The translations under genes were made by a program, and so were the position numbers. The notes under the pieces are model-generated. The model did no database searches and had not been told where the DNA came from. It was given only the letters and a program-made list of their open reading frames with translations. From assembly GCA_039030125.1 (NCBI GenBank), contig JBCCEV010000044.1, forward strand, positions 1 to 26,280: 26,280 nucleotides of DNA, given 5' to 3'. Below, piece after piece: positions 14,904 to 22,489 of the stretch; positions within the stretch are counted from its first letter, which is position 1, and every line of letters starts with the position of its first letter. This stretch comes from JBCCEV01 sp039030125. GTDB taxonomy: Bacteria; Pseudomonadota; Gammaproteobacteria; Ga0077536.

Positions 14904-15335
14904 TCAGTTGCCGCTGTTACGCAGCCGGCGTAAGCGTTTGTTCCCGTCCGTTAGCTCGCGATCGCCCATCAGTACATCCCAAAGACTGATGTCTTCATCA
15001 AGGATTTTCTTCTTTGCCCGCTGCTTGTCCGAAAGCTCGGCCTCATCCAGCTCGTCATCACTGTCGGTATAGGCACTCGCCGCCGCAGCTCTTGATGCCG
15101 CGGCCGTGCTCGCGTCTTCGGCGGCGCCCCCGGTAGAACGGCCCGCCTCGCAGGCTTGTCGCGCGGCTTTCACGGCGGCCTCAACCGATTTTTGATCCGG
15201 CAACGCGCCATCGGCACGCATACCCGCGACCACACCCGCGGCGACACCGCGACACACAGCGCTGGTTTCGGCGAGCGCGACACCGGTCGCGGAGTACAGA
15301 ATGAGTGCGACGGCTGGGAGTTGTTTAGCTTTCAC
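14904..15335 (-). CDS. Small exported Ala-rich protein of unknown function
   Basis: This protein of about 143 residues is not one I recognise. Starting at GTG 15335 gives a textbook signal peptide, KAKQLPAVALILYSATGVALA followed by ETSAVC, with GAGGAA about 11 nt upstream. ATG 15368 would add 11 residues in front and is the alternative. Two cysteines at the start of the mature protein (SAVCRG and RQACEAG) could form a disulfide in the periplasm. An Ala/Ser-rich low-complexity segment follows, then an acidic DSDDELDEAELSD patch and a basic C-terminus (NKRLRRLRNSGN). The longest possible frame reaches 15647 but lacks signal-like sequence. The gene is divergent from the oxygenase gene at 15507. 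Confidence 0.65.
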   Translation of the reverse strand: MKAKQLPAVALILYSATGVALAETSAVCRGVAAGVVAGMRADGALPDQKSVEAAVKAARQACEAGRSTGGAAEDASTAAASRAAAASAYTDSDDELDEAELSDKQRAKKKILDEDISLWDVLMGDRELTDGNKRLRRLRNSGN

Positions 15336-15426
15336 GATAGGTGCGTTCCTCACTTCTTGACCGGTCATGATCCTACGACCCACTGTAAAAGGCAAAGAGC
15401 CCGCCGCTACCCTTATTCTTCGATGG

Positions 15427-15456
15427 ACTATATTTGTTCGATATTCTGCCATCCAA
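15427..15456 (-). promoter_or_regulatory. Possible sigma-70 promoter for the small exported protein
   Basis: On the - strand, TTGGAT (15456-15451) and TATAGT (15432-15427) are separated by 18 bp. The -10 matches five of six consensus bases and the -35 is poor. The predicted start is 50-90 nt before the gene. Confidence 0.3.
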
Positions 15457-15506
15457 ATCCGCGCGCCAAGGCTATACTTGCGGTGGGGTAACGCGGAGTG
15501 AGTTTT

Positions 15507-16367
15507 ATGCGCCAAGTCAATGTGGAAACGCTGGATCATGTCACAGCACAGATGGCCTATACGCAGCCTATGGACGGCCCTGCCAAGGTTCGCATTTTCC
15601 CGCCCAACAGTGGCCGCCCAATCGAGTCTCCACCGCGGGAACGACACAGCGTTGAAGTGTATGACTGTCGACCGATTGCCGGATCATTAACCTTGGACGT
15701 CGCGGGCTTTGAGCTACTGACACACGCCACGGCCGTAAAAAACTTCTACGACGCCGAGCAAGTGCGGCGCGTGTACTACCCGGAAGTCGTTGAACTATTG
15801 AAAGCCGCGACCGGGGCCGAAGGGGTTTACGTTTTCGACCACAACGTTCGCAGCCGGATCCGATCCGAACGCAAGGAGCCAGGGGTGCGGGAACCGGTCG
15901 ATGGCGCTCACAACGATTACACGCTCGCATCTGGTCCTCGTCGAATAGGCGAAATCCTTAGCGAGCACGGCGCCGAGCTTCGTGCCGGGCAACGAGCGGC
16001 CGTGATCAATGTTTGGCGACCCATTGTGGGTCCGGTGCAGGATCATCCCATTGCCATATGTGATGCGCGCACCACGAAGATCGAGGACTTCATCCCGACC
16101 GAAATCACGCATTACCTGGAAGATGATCTCGAGCGCCCGAGTCTAACCGGTGAGATCTACTCTTTTCAGCACTCGCCAGAGCACCGCTGGTTTTATGTTT
16201 CGGATATGCAGCCCGATGAGGCCATCTTGTTGAAATGTTTCGACACGGCCACCGATGGCACAGCTATTTTCACCGGTCACACGGGTTTCGTTAACCCTTC
16301 GGCACCGGCCAATCACACCCCCCGCGAAAGCATTGAGGCACGGACCGTCGTGGTCTATCCGACCTGA
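15507..16367 (+). CDS. CmcJ/NvfI-family non-haem iron oxygenase
   Basis: This 286-residue protein resembles the CmcJ/NvfI family (cephamycin CmcJ, fungal NvfI, gibberellin desaturase relatives), in which Fe(II)/2-oxoglutarate chemistry hydroxylates, desaturates or forms peroxides. The visible pattern is VFDHNVR, then VDGAHNDYT with H135-x-D137, then VINVWRPIVGPVQDHP, with a probable distal His in EHRWFYVSDMQ. ATG 15507 is chosen because GGAG ends 8 bp upstream; GTG 15498 overlaps that site. The next gene starts 81 bp after its stop, so an operon with the aminotransferase and hydrolase is possible. Bacterial homologues outside beta-lactam clusters are mostly uncharacterised and the substrate cannot be inferred. 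Confidence 0.85.
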   Translation: MRQVNVETLDHVTAQMAYTQPMDGPAKVRIFPPNSGRPIESPPRERHSVEVYDCRPIAGSLTLDVAGFELLTHATAVKNFYDAEQVRRVYYPEVVELLKAATGAEGVYVFDHNVRSRIRSERKEPGVREPVDGAHNDYTLASGPRRIGEILSEHGAELRAGQRAAVINVWRPIVGPVQDHPIAICDARTTKIEDFIPTEITHYLEDDLERPSLTGEIYSFQHSPEHRWFYVSDMQPDEAILLKCFDTATDGTAIFTGHTGFVNPSAPANHTPRESIEARTVVVYPT

Positions 16368-16448
16368 GGCCCGTAGCCAGCCGCACTCGCTTGTATACCG
16401 CGGTTAGATTCTTGAGAATGCGGCGCTCCTCAACTGCGAGTAAGCTGC

Positions 16449-17576
16449 ATGTCCGCCCTACGTTCAGATATTGATCCCGACGGTCTCCTTGAGTTCTCGG
16501 TCGTTTTTACCGACCGCTCCCTCAATCACATGTCCATCTCTTTTCAGGAGGTCATGCGCGACATTTCTCGGATCCTTAAAACCGTCTATGGCGCCGACGG
16601 CGTCGCGGTCGTCCCGGGCGGTGGCACCTATGCGATGGAAGCCGTGGCGCGCCAGCTTGCAACCGACAAAAAGTGCTTGGTCATTAGAAATGGATGGTTC
16701 AGCTATCGCTGGACGCAGATCTTTGAAGCCGGCAATATCCCGTCACAAGCTTCGGTGTTGAAGGCATCGCGAGTCGGCGACGGTCCGCAAGCACCGTTCG
16801 CGCCTGCCGCTATCGAAAACGTCATTGCGACAATCGAAAACGAAAAACCGGCGGTCGTTTTCGCCCCCCATGTGGAAACATCTTCGGGGATCATCCTTGA
16901 TGACGCCTATCTGCGAGCCGTTGGCGAAGCGGCGCGCAAAGTAGAGGCGTTATTCGTGCTCGATTGCGTTGCTTCGGGAACCAATTGGGTCGATATAAAG
17001 GCGCAGAATGTCGACGTGTTGATCACAGCGCCTCAGAAGGGTTGGAGCGGCACGCCGTGTGCGGGCTTTGTGATGATGAATGAGCGAGCGCTGGAACGGG
17101 TGAGCAACTCGCAGAGCTCAAGCTTCGCCGCCGATCTCAGAAAATGGTATGAGATCATGCAGGCCTACGAGGGTGGTGCCCATGCCTATCACGCAACCAT
17201 GCCCACCGATGGGTTGCGCAGCATTCGCGACACGATGATTGAAACCGAGTCTTATGGATTCGAGAAAGTCCGTATAGAACAGTTGGACCTCGGCCACAAG
17301 ATTAGAACCTTGGTCGAAGCGCATGGTTACGCGAGCGTCGCCGCCGAAGGCTTCAAGTCGCCAAGCGTCGTGGTCAGCTACACCAACGAACCGTTAATTC
17401 AAACGGGTAAGCGCTTCGCCGAGCTCGGCGTGCAAATCGCGGCCGGCGTGCCACTAATGTGCGATGAGGGTGAGGACTATATGAGCTTTCGTATCGGATT
17501 ATTTGGCCTGGACAAATTGCATGACGTGGAAGGTTGCGTGGTGCGTCTGGAAGACGCCCTCAGGCAAATCGGTTAA
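16449..17576 (+). CDS. Class V PLP-dependent aminotransferase
   Basis: This 375-residue cytoplasmic enzyme has the alanine-glyoxylate/serine-glyoxylate aminotransferase pattern. The glycine-rich VVPGGGTYAMEAVARQL binds the PLP phosphate. HVETSSG (about 141-147) is the substrate-loop motif, D172 in VLDCVAS pairs with the pyridine nitrogen and K197 in APQKGWSG is the Schiff-base lysine. All key residues are present and the length is normal. Family members transfer amino groups between small amino acids and glyoxylate or pyruvate, or act as related lyases. It lies 17 bp before the hydrolase gene, so co-transcription is likely. Its substrate is not evident, and links to the flanking oxygenase are speculative. 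Confidence 0.88.
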   Translation: MSALRSDIDPDGLLEFSVVFTDRSLNHMSISFQEVMRDISRILKTVYGADGVAVVPGGGTYAMEAVARQLATDKKCLVIRNGWFSYRWTQIFEAGNIPSQASVLKASRVGDGPQAPFAPAAIENVIATIENEKPAVVFAPHVETSSGIILDDAYLRAVGEAARKVEALFVLDCVASGTNWVDIKAQNVDVLITAPQKGWSGTPCAGFVMMNERALERVSNSQSSSFAADLRKWYEIMQAYEGGAHAYHATMPTDGLRSIRDTMIETESYGFEKVRIEQLDLGHKIRTLVEAHGYASVAAEGFKSPSVVVSYTNEPLIQTGKRFAELGVQIAAGVPLMCDEGEDYMSFRIGLFGLDKLHDVEGCVVRLEDALRQIG

Positions 17577-17593
17577 GCGAAAACCCTTTGCTC

Positions 17594-18472
17594 ATGTCGG
17601 ATAGCCACGGCCCTACCGCACACAGCTATTTCTCACAGCGCTTGCGCCTGCATTATGTCGATTGGGGCAATCCCGGCGCGCCCCCGCTGTTGCTGATCCA
17701 CGGCGGGCGCGATCATTGTCGCAATTGGGATTGGGTGGCGCGGGCGCTGCGCGGTGAGTGGCATGTCATCGCGCCCGATCTACGCGGTCATGGCGACAGT
17801 GAGTGGGTTGCAGACGGTAACTATTTCATGGGCGGTTATGTCTACGATATCGCCCAACTCATTCACCAACAGAATTTGGCGCCGGTCACGATCATCTCTC
17901 ATTCCCTGGGTGGCAATATCGCGCTTCGATACGCTGGCACCTTTCCGGACTCAGTGCGCAAATTGATCGCCATCGAAGGCCTGGGACCATCTCCTGAGAT
18001 GTTGAAGAAGATCCTGGGCGAAGGTGACATCGCCGAGCGCATGCAGAAGTGGATCACTGACCGGCGGGCAATGTCTGGGCGGCTACCCCGCCGCTACAAA
18101 ACCATCGACGAAGCCATCAAACGAATGCAGGAAGCCAACCAACACCTCTCGCCCGATCAGGCACGGCATTTAACGATTCACGGCATCAACCAAAACGAAG
18201 ACGGCACGTTTTCTTGGAAGTTTGATAACTACGTGCGTTCATGGCCACCGTATGACATGCGCCAGGAAGACCTGCACACGCTATGGCGCCGGATCTCTTG
18301 CCCACTAACCTTGGTCAATGGCAAGGAAAGCTGGGCCTCCAATCCCGCGGAAGACGGCCGCGCGGCACATTTCAAACACGTCGATGTTGAGGTTTTCGAA
18401 AATGCCGGACATTGGGTTCACCACGATCGCCTCGACGACTTTTTAGCCCTGGCGCGTGCCTTTATTGCTTAA
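17594..18472 (+). CDS. Alpha/beta-hydrolase
   Basis: A 292-residue alpha/beta-hydrolase fold protein. The oxyanion-loop motif LLIHGG (about 33-38), the PDLRGHGDS strand turn and the nucleophile elbow SHSLGG with S104 are clear. The catalytic histidine is probably in GHWVHHDR near the C-terminus. It has an extended helical cap (about 140-220) and no signal peptide, so it is probably cytosolic. ATG 17594 is preferred because an upstream ATG at 17534 lies inside the aminotransferase gene and adds an unrelated tail. Typical activities are ester, lactone, epoxide or C-C hydrolysis, and sequence alone does not decide among them. It is likely co-transcribed with the aminotransferase and is convergent with the MaoC-like gene 36 bp away. 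Confidence 0.87.
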   Translation: MSDSHGPTAHSYFSQRLRLHYVDWGNPGAPPLLLIHGGRDHCRNWDWVARALRGEWHVIAPDLRGHGDSEWVADGNYFMGGYVYDIAQLIHQQNLAPVTIISHSLGGNIALRYAGTFPDSVRKLIAIEGLGPSPEMLKKILGEGDIAERMQKWITDRRAMSGRLPRRYKTIDEAIKRMQEANQHLSPDQARHLTIHGINQNEDGTFSWKFDNYVRSWPPYDMRQEDLHTLWRRISCPLTLVNGKESWASNPAEDGRAAHFKHVDVEVFENAGHWVHHDRLDDFLALARAFIA

Positions 18473-18507
18473 CTCGTTGGATTAAATCCTAGTCTTAAGT
18501 CCTGAGC

Positions 18508-18981
18508 TTAAACCCTCGCGGTGGTCTGTTGCTGCCACCACTGCTGATAATTCTGATCCGGCGCTAGGATGCGCGACGTCGCCGAGCTGATTTTTTCTCC
18601 GTCTTCGTCCTGGACAGTGATTTCGACCTCAATGATTTCCCCGCGCACCCGGGTTACCTCGATAACAACCTCAATCCGATCGCCAGGACACAGTGGTTTT
18701 CGAAAGCGCTCGGGGGCAAAAGTCAGTCCCAAGGCGCCATCACCAGGGAAGTCACTGCCAAAGATCCCAGTGATCGCAATTTGCACCAGACCGCCTGGAA
18801 CAACGATGTCGTCAACGTCTGGGAACCTCAGTTGCGCCGCGGCGAGATCGCGATGTATGGCATTGTGATCGCCGGCGAGTTCGCAATATCGGCGCACCTG
18901 ATCGGCGCTAAACGTTAGTGATGCCCGATGCTGCATGCCAACCGTGATCTCTTTGGCGGTGATGCATTTAGTTTGTGGCAT
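18508..18981 (-). CDS. MaoC-like hydratase/dehydratase
   Basis: This 157-residue single hot-dog-domain protein carries the hydratase-2 signature, with GDHNAIH at 37-43 holding catalytic D38 and H43. It continues with the central helix segment VVPGGLVQIAITGIFG. R-specific enoyl-CoA hydratases and MaoC-type dehydratases of this size act on acyl-CoA or acyl-carrier substrates. ATG 18981 is preferred over 19026 because AAGGA lies a few bases upstream and the longer form adds a Lys/Pro-rich tail. It is divergent from the amidotransferase-like gene, with starts only about 70 bp apart, so the two may share a control region. Confidence 0.83.
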   Translation of the reverse strand: MPQTKCITAKEITVGMQHRASLTFSADQVRRYCELAGDHNAIHRDLAAAQLRFPDVDDIVVPGGLVQIAITGIFGSDFPGDGALGLTFAPERFRKPLCPGDRIEVVIEVTRVRGEIIEVEITVQDEDGEKISSATSRILAPDQNYQQWWQQQTTARV

Positions 18982-19049
18982 TTTTCCTTTGTCTTTGTGT
19001 GGCTGCGGTTTCAGAATACTACACAAACCCTAAAGCAAAGCCGCAACGG

Positions 19050-19778
19050 TTGAACAAGCCACTAAACATCTGCGTTTTCCAGCACATTGCCTGCGAGCAT
19101 CCCGGCAGTTTTCGTGACTTTGCGGCCGCCGAGGGCATCACCCTCTCGCCTGTCGAACTTGACGAGGGTGAGGCGATCCCCGAATTAGGACAGTTCGATG
19201 GCCTGTGGGTCATGGGAGGTCCAATGGACGTTTGGGAAGAACAGCAATTCCCCTGGTTGATTGAAGAGAAGCTTGCGATCCGCGAGGCGATAAGGCGCAA
19301 ATTACCCTTTTTGGGTTTTTGTTTAGGCCATCAGTTGCTGGCCAGCGCCCTCGATGGCGACGTCGGCGTGGCCGCCCAGCCTGAAGTTGGGATCGAGAAA
19401 ATAGCATTGACCGAGAACGGCAAAGCGAGCCCGTTCTTATCCGGCACGCCAAATACGCAAAATGTCTTGCAGTGGCATTCCGCTGCCGTCTTACATGCGC
19501 CTCAAGATGCTGTAGTACTGGCCCGCTCACCGGCCTGTGAGATCCAGGCAATGTCGATAGGCGATCATGCATTGTCAATGAAATATCATGTGGAATTGAT
19601 AGAAACGACCGTAAAAGATTGGAATGAAGTGCCCGCGTACCGGGAATCATTAGAGAAGTCGCTGGGCCCGGCTGGCGCCGTGGCTTTCGAAAACGATACA
19701 GCGACCCACCTCGGTGAAATGCATCAACAAGCGCAACGACTGTTCGCCAATTGGTGCGCGACAGTCTTCAGCAAATGA
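19050..19778 (+). CDS. Class I glutamine-amidotransferase-like protein
   Basis: This protein of about 242 residues resembles stand-alone GATase1 (GuaA N-domain-like) proteins. The nucleophile elbow is GFCLGHQLL with C91, and the remaining triad is H180 and E182 in KYHVEL. An oxyanion-type MGGPMDVWEE segment lies at about 55-64. No synthetase domain is attached, so it may feed ammonia to a partner or hydrolyse a gamma-glutamyl compound. The start is uncertain. TTG 19050 yields MNKPLNICVFQHIACEHPG, matching how such proteins begin, while GTG 18975 or 18999 would overlap or crowd the divergent MaoC-like start. The deacylase-type amidohydrolase gene starts 65 bp downstream on the same strand. Confidence 0.82.
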   Translation: MNKPLNICVFQHIACEHPGSFRDFAAAEGITLSPVELDEGEAIPELGQFDGLWVMGGPMDVWEEQQFPWLIEEKLAIREAIRRKLPFLGFCLGHQLLASALDGDVGVAAQPEVGIEKIALTENGKASPFLSGTPNTQNVLQWHSAAVLHAPQDAVVLARSPACEIQAMSIGDHALSMKYHVELIETTVKDWNEVPAYRESLEKSLGPAGAVAFENDTATHLGEMHQQAQRLFANWCATVFSK

Positions 19779-19843
19779 ACACGATCGTTTCATCGACTGA
19801 ACCGTGCGCGTGAACTGACGCGAATTCGACTTGGAGCTGCGCG

Positions 19844-21562
19844 ATGTTCGATATCCTTATCCGTAACGCAAAAATTGTTGATGGCACCGGCGCCTCCTCT
19901 TACACGGGCGACGTTGGGATCACAGGCGATCAAATTTCGGAAATCGGCCGAGGATTGGGCCGCGCGAAACGAGTTTTTGATGCGGAAGGTCATTTACTAA
20001 CCCCGGGTTGGGTCGACGTGCACACCCACTATGACGGCCAGGCGACTTGGGATCCGTATCTCTCGCCATCTTCCTGGCACGGGGTAACCACCGCGGTAAT
20101 GGGTAATTGTGGCGTCGGATTCGCACCCGCTGATCCCAACAGACACGATTGGCTGATCGGTTTGATGGAGGGCGTGGAAGACATTCCGGGCACGGCCCTT
20201 GCGGAAGGTATCCATTGGGAATGGGAGACGTTTCCGGAGTATCTCGAGGCGCTCGCCCGCAAACCCCTCGCGATGGATCTCGCCGCGCAGGTCCCGCATG
20301 GGGCGGTTCGCGCCTACGTCATGGGCGAACGTGGCGCAACCGATGTCGAAGCCAATGAGAGCGAGCGCGACGCGATGGCAAAGATCGTAACCGAGGCGAT
20401 CGCTGCCGGCGCCGTTGGATTTACGACCTCACGCACGGTACTCCATCGCTCCATAGACGGTGAATTGGTGCCCGGCACCGAAGCGGACGAAATTGAGCTA
20501 TTGAGAATTGCGCAGGCCATGGGGGACGGCGGCGGCGGCGTTTTTGAAGTGGCTTCCGATCTCGCACCGGAGGCCGACGAATTCGCCTGGATGGAGAAGA
20601 TCGTTAAGCACACCGGCAACCGCGTCACCTACGCATGCGTGCAAAATGATGATGACCCTCAGCAATGGGAGCGGCTGCTCTCGCATGCGGCGCAACGTAA
20701 CGGGATCTATCCGCAAGTGGCAATCAGACCGCCGGGCGTCTTGTTGTGCCTCGAAGGCACTCACCCGTTCGCAGCACGACCAAGTTATATCGCCATTGCA
20801 GACCTACCATTAAGCGAGCGTCTCAAGGAGATGCGCAAGGCCGAAGTCCGCGAACGCATCCTGTCGGAGGCGATCCCGCACTCGGCACGATTGCTGCGAT
20901 TGCTGTTTCTAGAAGGCAAGGCGATGCGCTCAAGCATCTCTGATTACGAGCGCATCTATTGGTTGGGTGACCCGCCGGACTATGAGCCCGCCCCGGAGCT
21001 CAGCATTGCCGCAATCGCCGCGCGCGAAGGCGTGGATCCGGAGGCGGTCGCCTACGATCGCTTATTGGAACGCGAGGGCAAAGCCTTTCTTTATTCACCG
21101 TTGTTTAACTACAGCGCCGGCAATTATGATGCGGCGCTGGAAATGATGCTCCATCCCAATTCAATATTGGGAATCAGCGATGGCGGCGCACACTGTGGAT
21201 TAATCTGTGATGCTAGCGCGCCAACCTACCTGCTCACGCATTGGGTTCGCGACCGTAATCGCGGCGCCCGCATGAGCTTGGAGCACGCGGTTCGGATGCA
21301 AACCCATGACACCGCCCGCTTGTATGGTTTTAATGATCGCGGCGTGATTGCCGAGGGTAAGCGCGCGGATCTAAATTTGATCGATTTCGATAACCTTGGC
21401 TTGCCGTCACCAGAACTGATCAATGACCTGCCCGCCAATGGCGCTCGACTCGTGCAACAGTCAATCGGCTATCAGCTAACGATGGTTGGCGGAGTAGTCA
21501 CTTTCGAGGGCGGCGCGGCAACCGGGAAGTTACCGGGGCAGCTTCTGCGGCGCCCTGCCTAG
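19844..21562 (+). CDS. N-acyl-D-amino-acid deacylase-type amidohydrolase
   Basis: This 572-residue amidohydrolase-superfamily enzyme opens with FDILIRNAKIVDGTG and reaches the metal site PGWVDVHTHYDG (H60, H62, D64). A conserved cysteine lies in MGNCGVGFAP, and SDGGAHCG near residue 449 holds the catalytic Asp. It ends with a GVIAEGKRADLNLIDF barrel closure. This order and length fit the D-aminoacylase (COG3653) group of zinc enzymes, which release D-amino acids from N-acyl forms, although many relatives are unassigned. GGAG lies 8 bp before the ATG. There is no signal peptide. It follows the amidotransferase-like gene on the same strand, so joint handling of amide or N-acyl compounds is possible. 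Confidence 0.87.
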   Translation: MFDILIRNAKIVDGTGASSYTGDVGITGDQISEIGRGLGRAKRVFDAEGHLLTPGWVDVHTHYDGQATWDPYLSPSSWHGVTTAVMGNCGVGFAPADPNRHDWLIGLMEGVEDIPGTALAEGIHWEWETFPEYLEALARKPLAMDLAAQVPHGAVRAYVMGERGATDVEANESERDAMAKIVTEAIAAGAVGFTTSRTVLHRSIDGELVPGTEADEIELLRIAQAMGDGGGGVFEVASDLAPEADEFAWMEKIVKHTGNRVTYACVQNDDDPQQWERLLSHAAQRNGIYPQVAIRPPGVLLCLEGTHPFAARPSYIAIADLPLSERLKEMRKAEVRERILSEAIPHSARLLRLLFLEGKAMRSSISDYERIYWLGDPPDYEPAPELSIAAIAAREGVDPEAVAYDRLLEREGKAFLYSPLFNYSAGNYDAALEMMLHPNSILGISDGGAHCGLICDASAPTYLLTHWVRDRNRGARMSLEHAVRMQTHDTARLYGFNDRGVIAEGKRADLNLIDFDNLGLPSPELINDLPANGARLVQQSIGYQLTMVGGVVTFEGGAATGKLPGQLLRRPA

Positions 21563-21569
21563 GAAAAAG

Positions 21570-21594
21570 GGGGCCAGAGATTCGCCCCGGCCCC
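21570..21594 (+). terminator. Possible bidirectional terminator between convergent genes
   Basis: GGGGCC (21570-21575) and GGCCCC (21589-21594) form a 6-bp GC stem with a 13-nt loop, in the 39-bp gap between two convergent stop codons. An overlapping CAGAG/CTCTG pairing is also possible. No U-tract follows on +, but AAAAA precedes the stem and would give U residues on the - strand. Confidence 0.4.
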
Positions 21595-21601
21595 GCTCTG
21601 C

Positions 21602-22447
21602 TTAAATGAATGCGGCGTACTGATCCAAGATGGGCAGCACGGTATCCGCACCTTCCGGCGGCAACGGCAAAATGGCGCGTTTAAAACCCAACTCTGGTAA
21701 GGCCTTAATATCGTCGGCCTCGGGTGGCATCGCGAAGAACATCCCCAGATCGATCGACGCCGGATCCCGACCGACCTTGTCGCAAGCTTCCTTGATTTCA
21801 AGCAAGCCGCTTTCAACGTTGTACATTCCGCCCAAAGGCATCCACCCATCGCAGAATTCGGCAATATGCGCCGCAGTTTTGGGACCGGCGGCGCCGCCCA
21901 TCACGATCGGCGGATGCGGATCGCTGACCGGTTTTGGCCACGCCCAACTTGCTTCAAGATTGATGTGCTCGCCCGAGAAGCTCGCTTCTTCCTTGGTCCA
22001 CAATTCCTTCATAAGCAAAATGTATTCGCGCAAGATCGCCCGCCGCTTCTTGTAGTCAAGACCGTGGTTGCGCATTTCCTCGACGTTCCAGCCATAGCCG
22101 ACCCCGATTTCAACGCGGCCTCCGGATATCATGTCCAAACTCGCAACCTCTTTGGCCAACCAAATCGGATCACGTTGCGCAACCAGGGTAATACCCGTAC
22201 CCAGTATCAACTTCTCGGTGACCGCGGCACAGGCTGTTAGCGCCACGAACTGATCGTGGGTTCGCCAGTACATATCGGGTAGCGGGCCCAGATTCGGGTT
22301 ACCCCCCCAAGGCGTCTCACGACTACTCGGAATATGACTGTGCTCCGGGAACCACAGCGACTCAAAGCCGCGCTCTTCACATGCTTTAGCAAGTTCGATG
22401 GGTTGAATCGCCGTATCGGTCGGGAAAATGATGACACCGATATCCAT
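21602..22447 (-). CDS. Luciferase-like (LLM class) flavin or F420 oxidoreductase
   Basis: This 281-residue TIM-barrel oxidoreductase of the bacterial luciferase superfamily is close in pattern to the TIGR03619 F420-dependent group. It shows MDIGVIIFPTD, ERGFESLWFPEHSHIP, ILGTGITLVAQRDPIWLAKEVASLD, SGGRVEIGVGYGW and HPPIVMGGAA, the usual cofactor-binding strands. The start is set at ATG 22447 by a perfect GAGGAGGT. Whether the cofactor is FMN or F420 cannot be decided, and no F420 biosynthesis gene is in the window. It lies 42 bp downstream of the DUF4091-type gene on the same strand, so the two may be co-transcribed, although its strong ribosome-binding site allows independent translation. 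Members oxidise or reduce diverse small molecules. Confidence 0.88.
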   Translation of the reverse strand: MDIGVIIFPTDTAIQPIELAKACEERGFESLWFPEHSHIPSSRETPWGGNPNLGPLPDMYWRTHDQFVALTACAAVTEKLILGTGITLVAQRDPIWLAKEVASLDMISGGRVEIGVGYGWNVEEMRNHGLDYKKRRAILREYILLMKELWTKEEASFSGEHINLEASWAWPKPVSDPHPPIVMGGAAGPKTAAHIAEFCDGWMPLGGMYNVESGLLEIKEACDKVGRDPASIDLGMFFAMPPEADDIKALPELGFKRAILPLPPEGADTVLPILDQYAAFI

Positions 22448-22451
22448 AATG

Positions 22452-22459
22452 ACCTCCTC
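22452..22459 (-). promoter_or_regulatory. Perfect Shine-Dalgarno of the luciferase-like gene
   Basis: GAGGAGGT on the - strand is followed by four bases and ATG 22447. It rules out the longer frame starting at 22483. Confidence 0.8.
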
Positions 22460-22489
22460 AAAAGTGGGGTCGTGATGATACACAAACCA

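Noticed and set aside
15473..15478. TATACT as a -10 box for the oxygenase gene
   Set aside because: No acceptable -35 sequence lies 16-18 bp upstream.
14904..15647. A 247-residue - strand reading of the small exported protein
   Set aside because: The extra N-terminal residues overlap the start of the divergent oxygenase gene and hide an otherwise textbook signal peptide.
18473..18507. Small inverted repeats (GGATTAAATCC, TTAAG...CTTAA) between the convergent hydrolase and MaoC-like genes
   Set aside because: The arms are only 4-5 bp and there is no U-tract, so I do not call a terminator.
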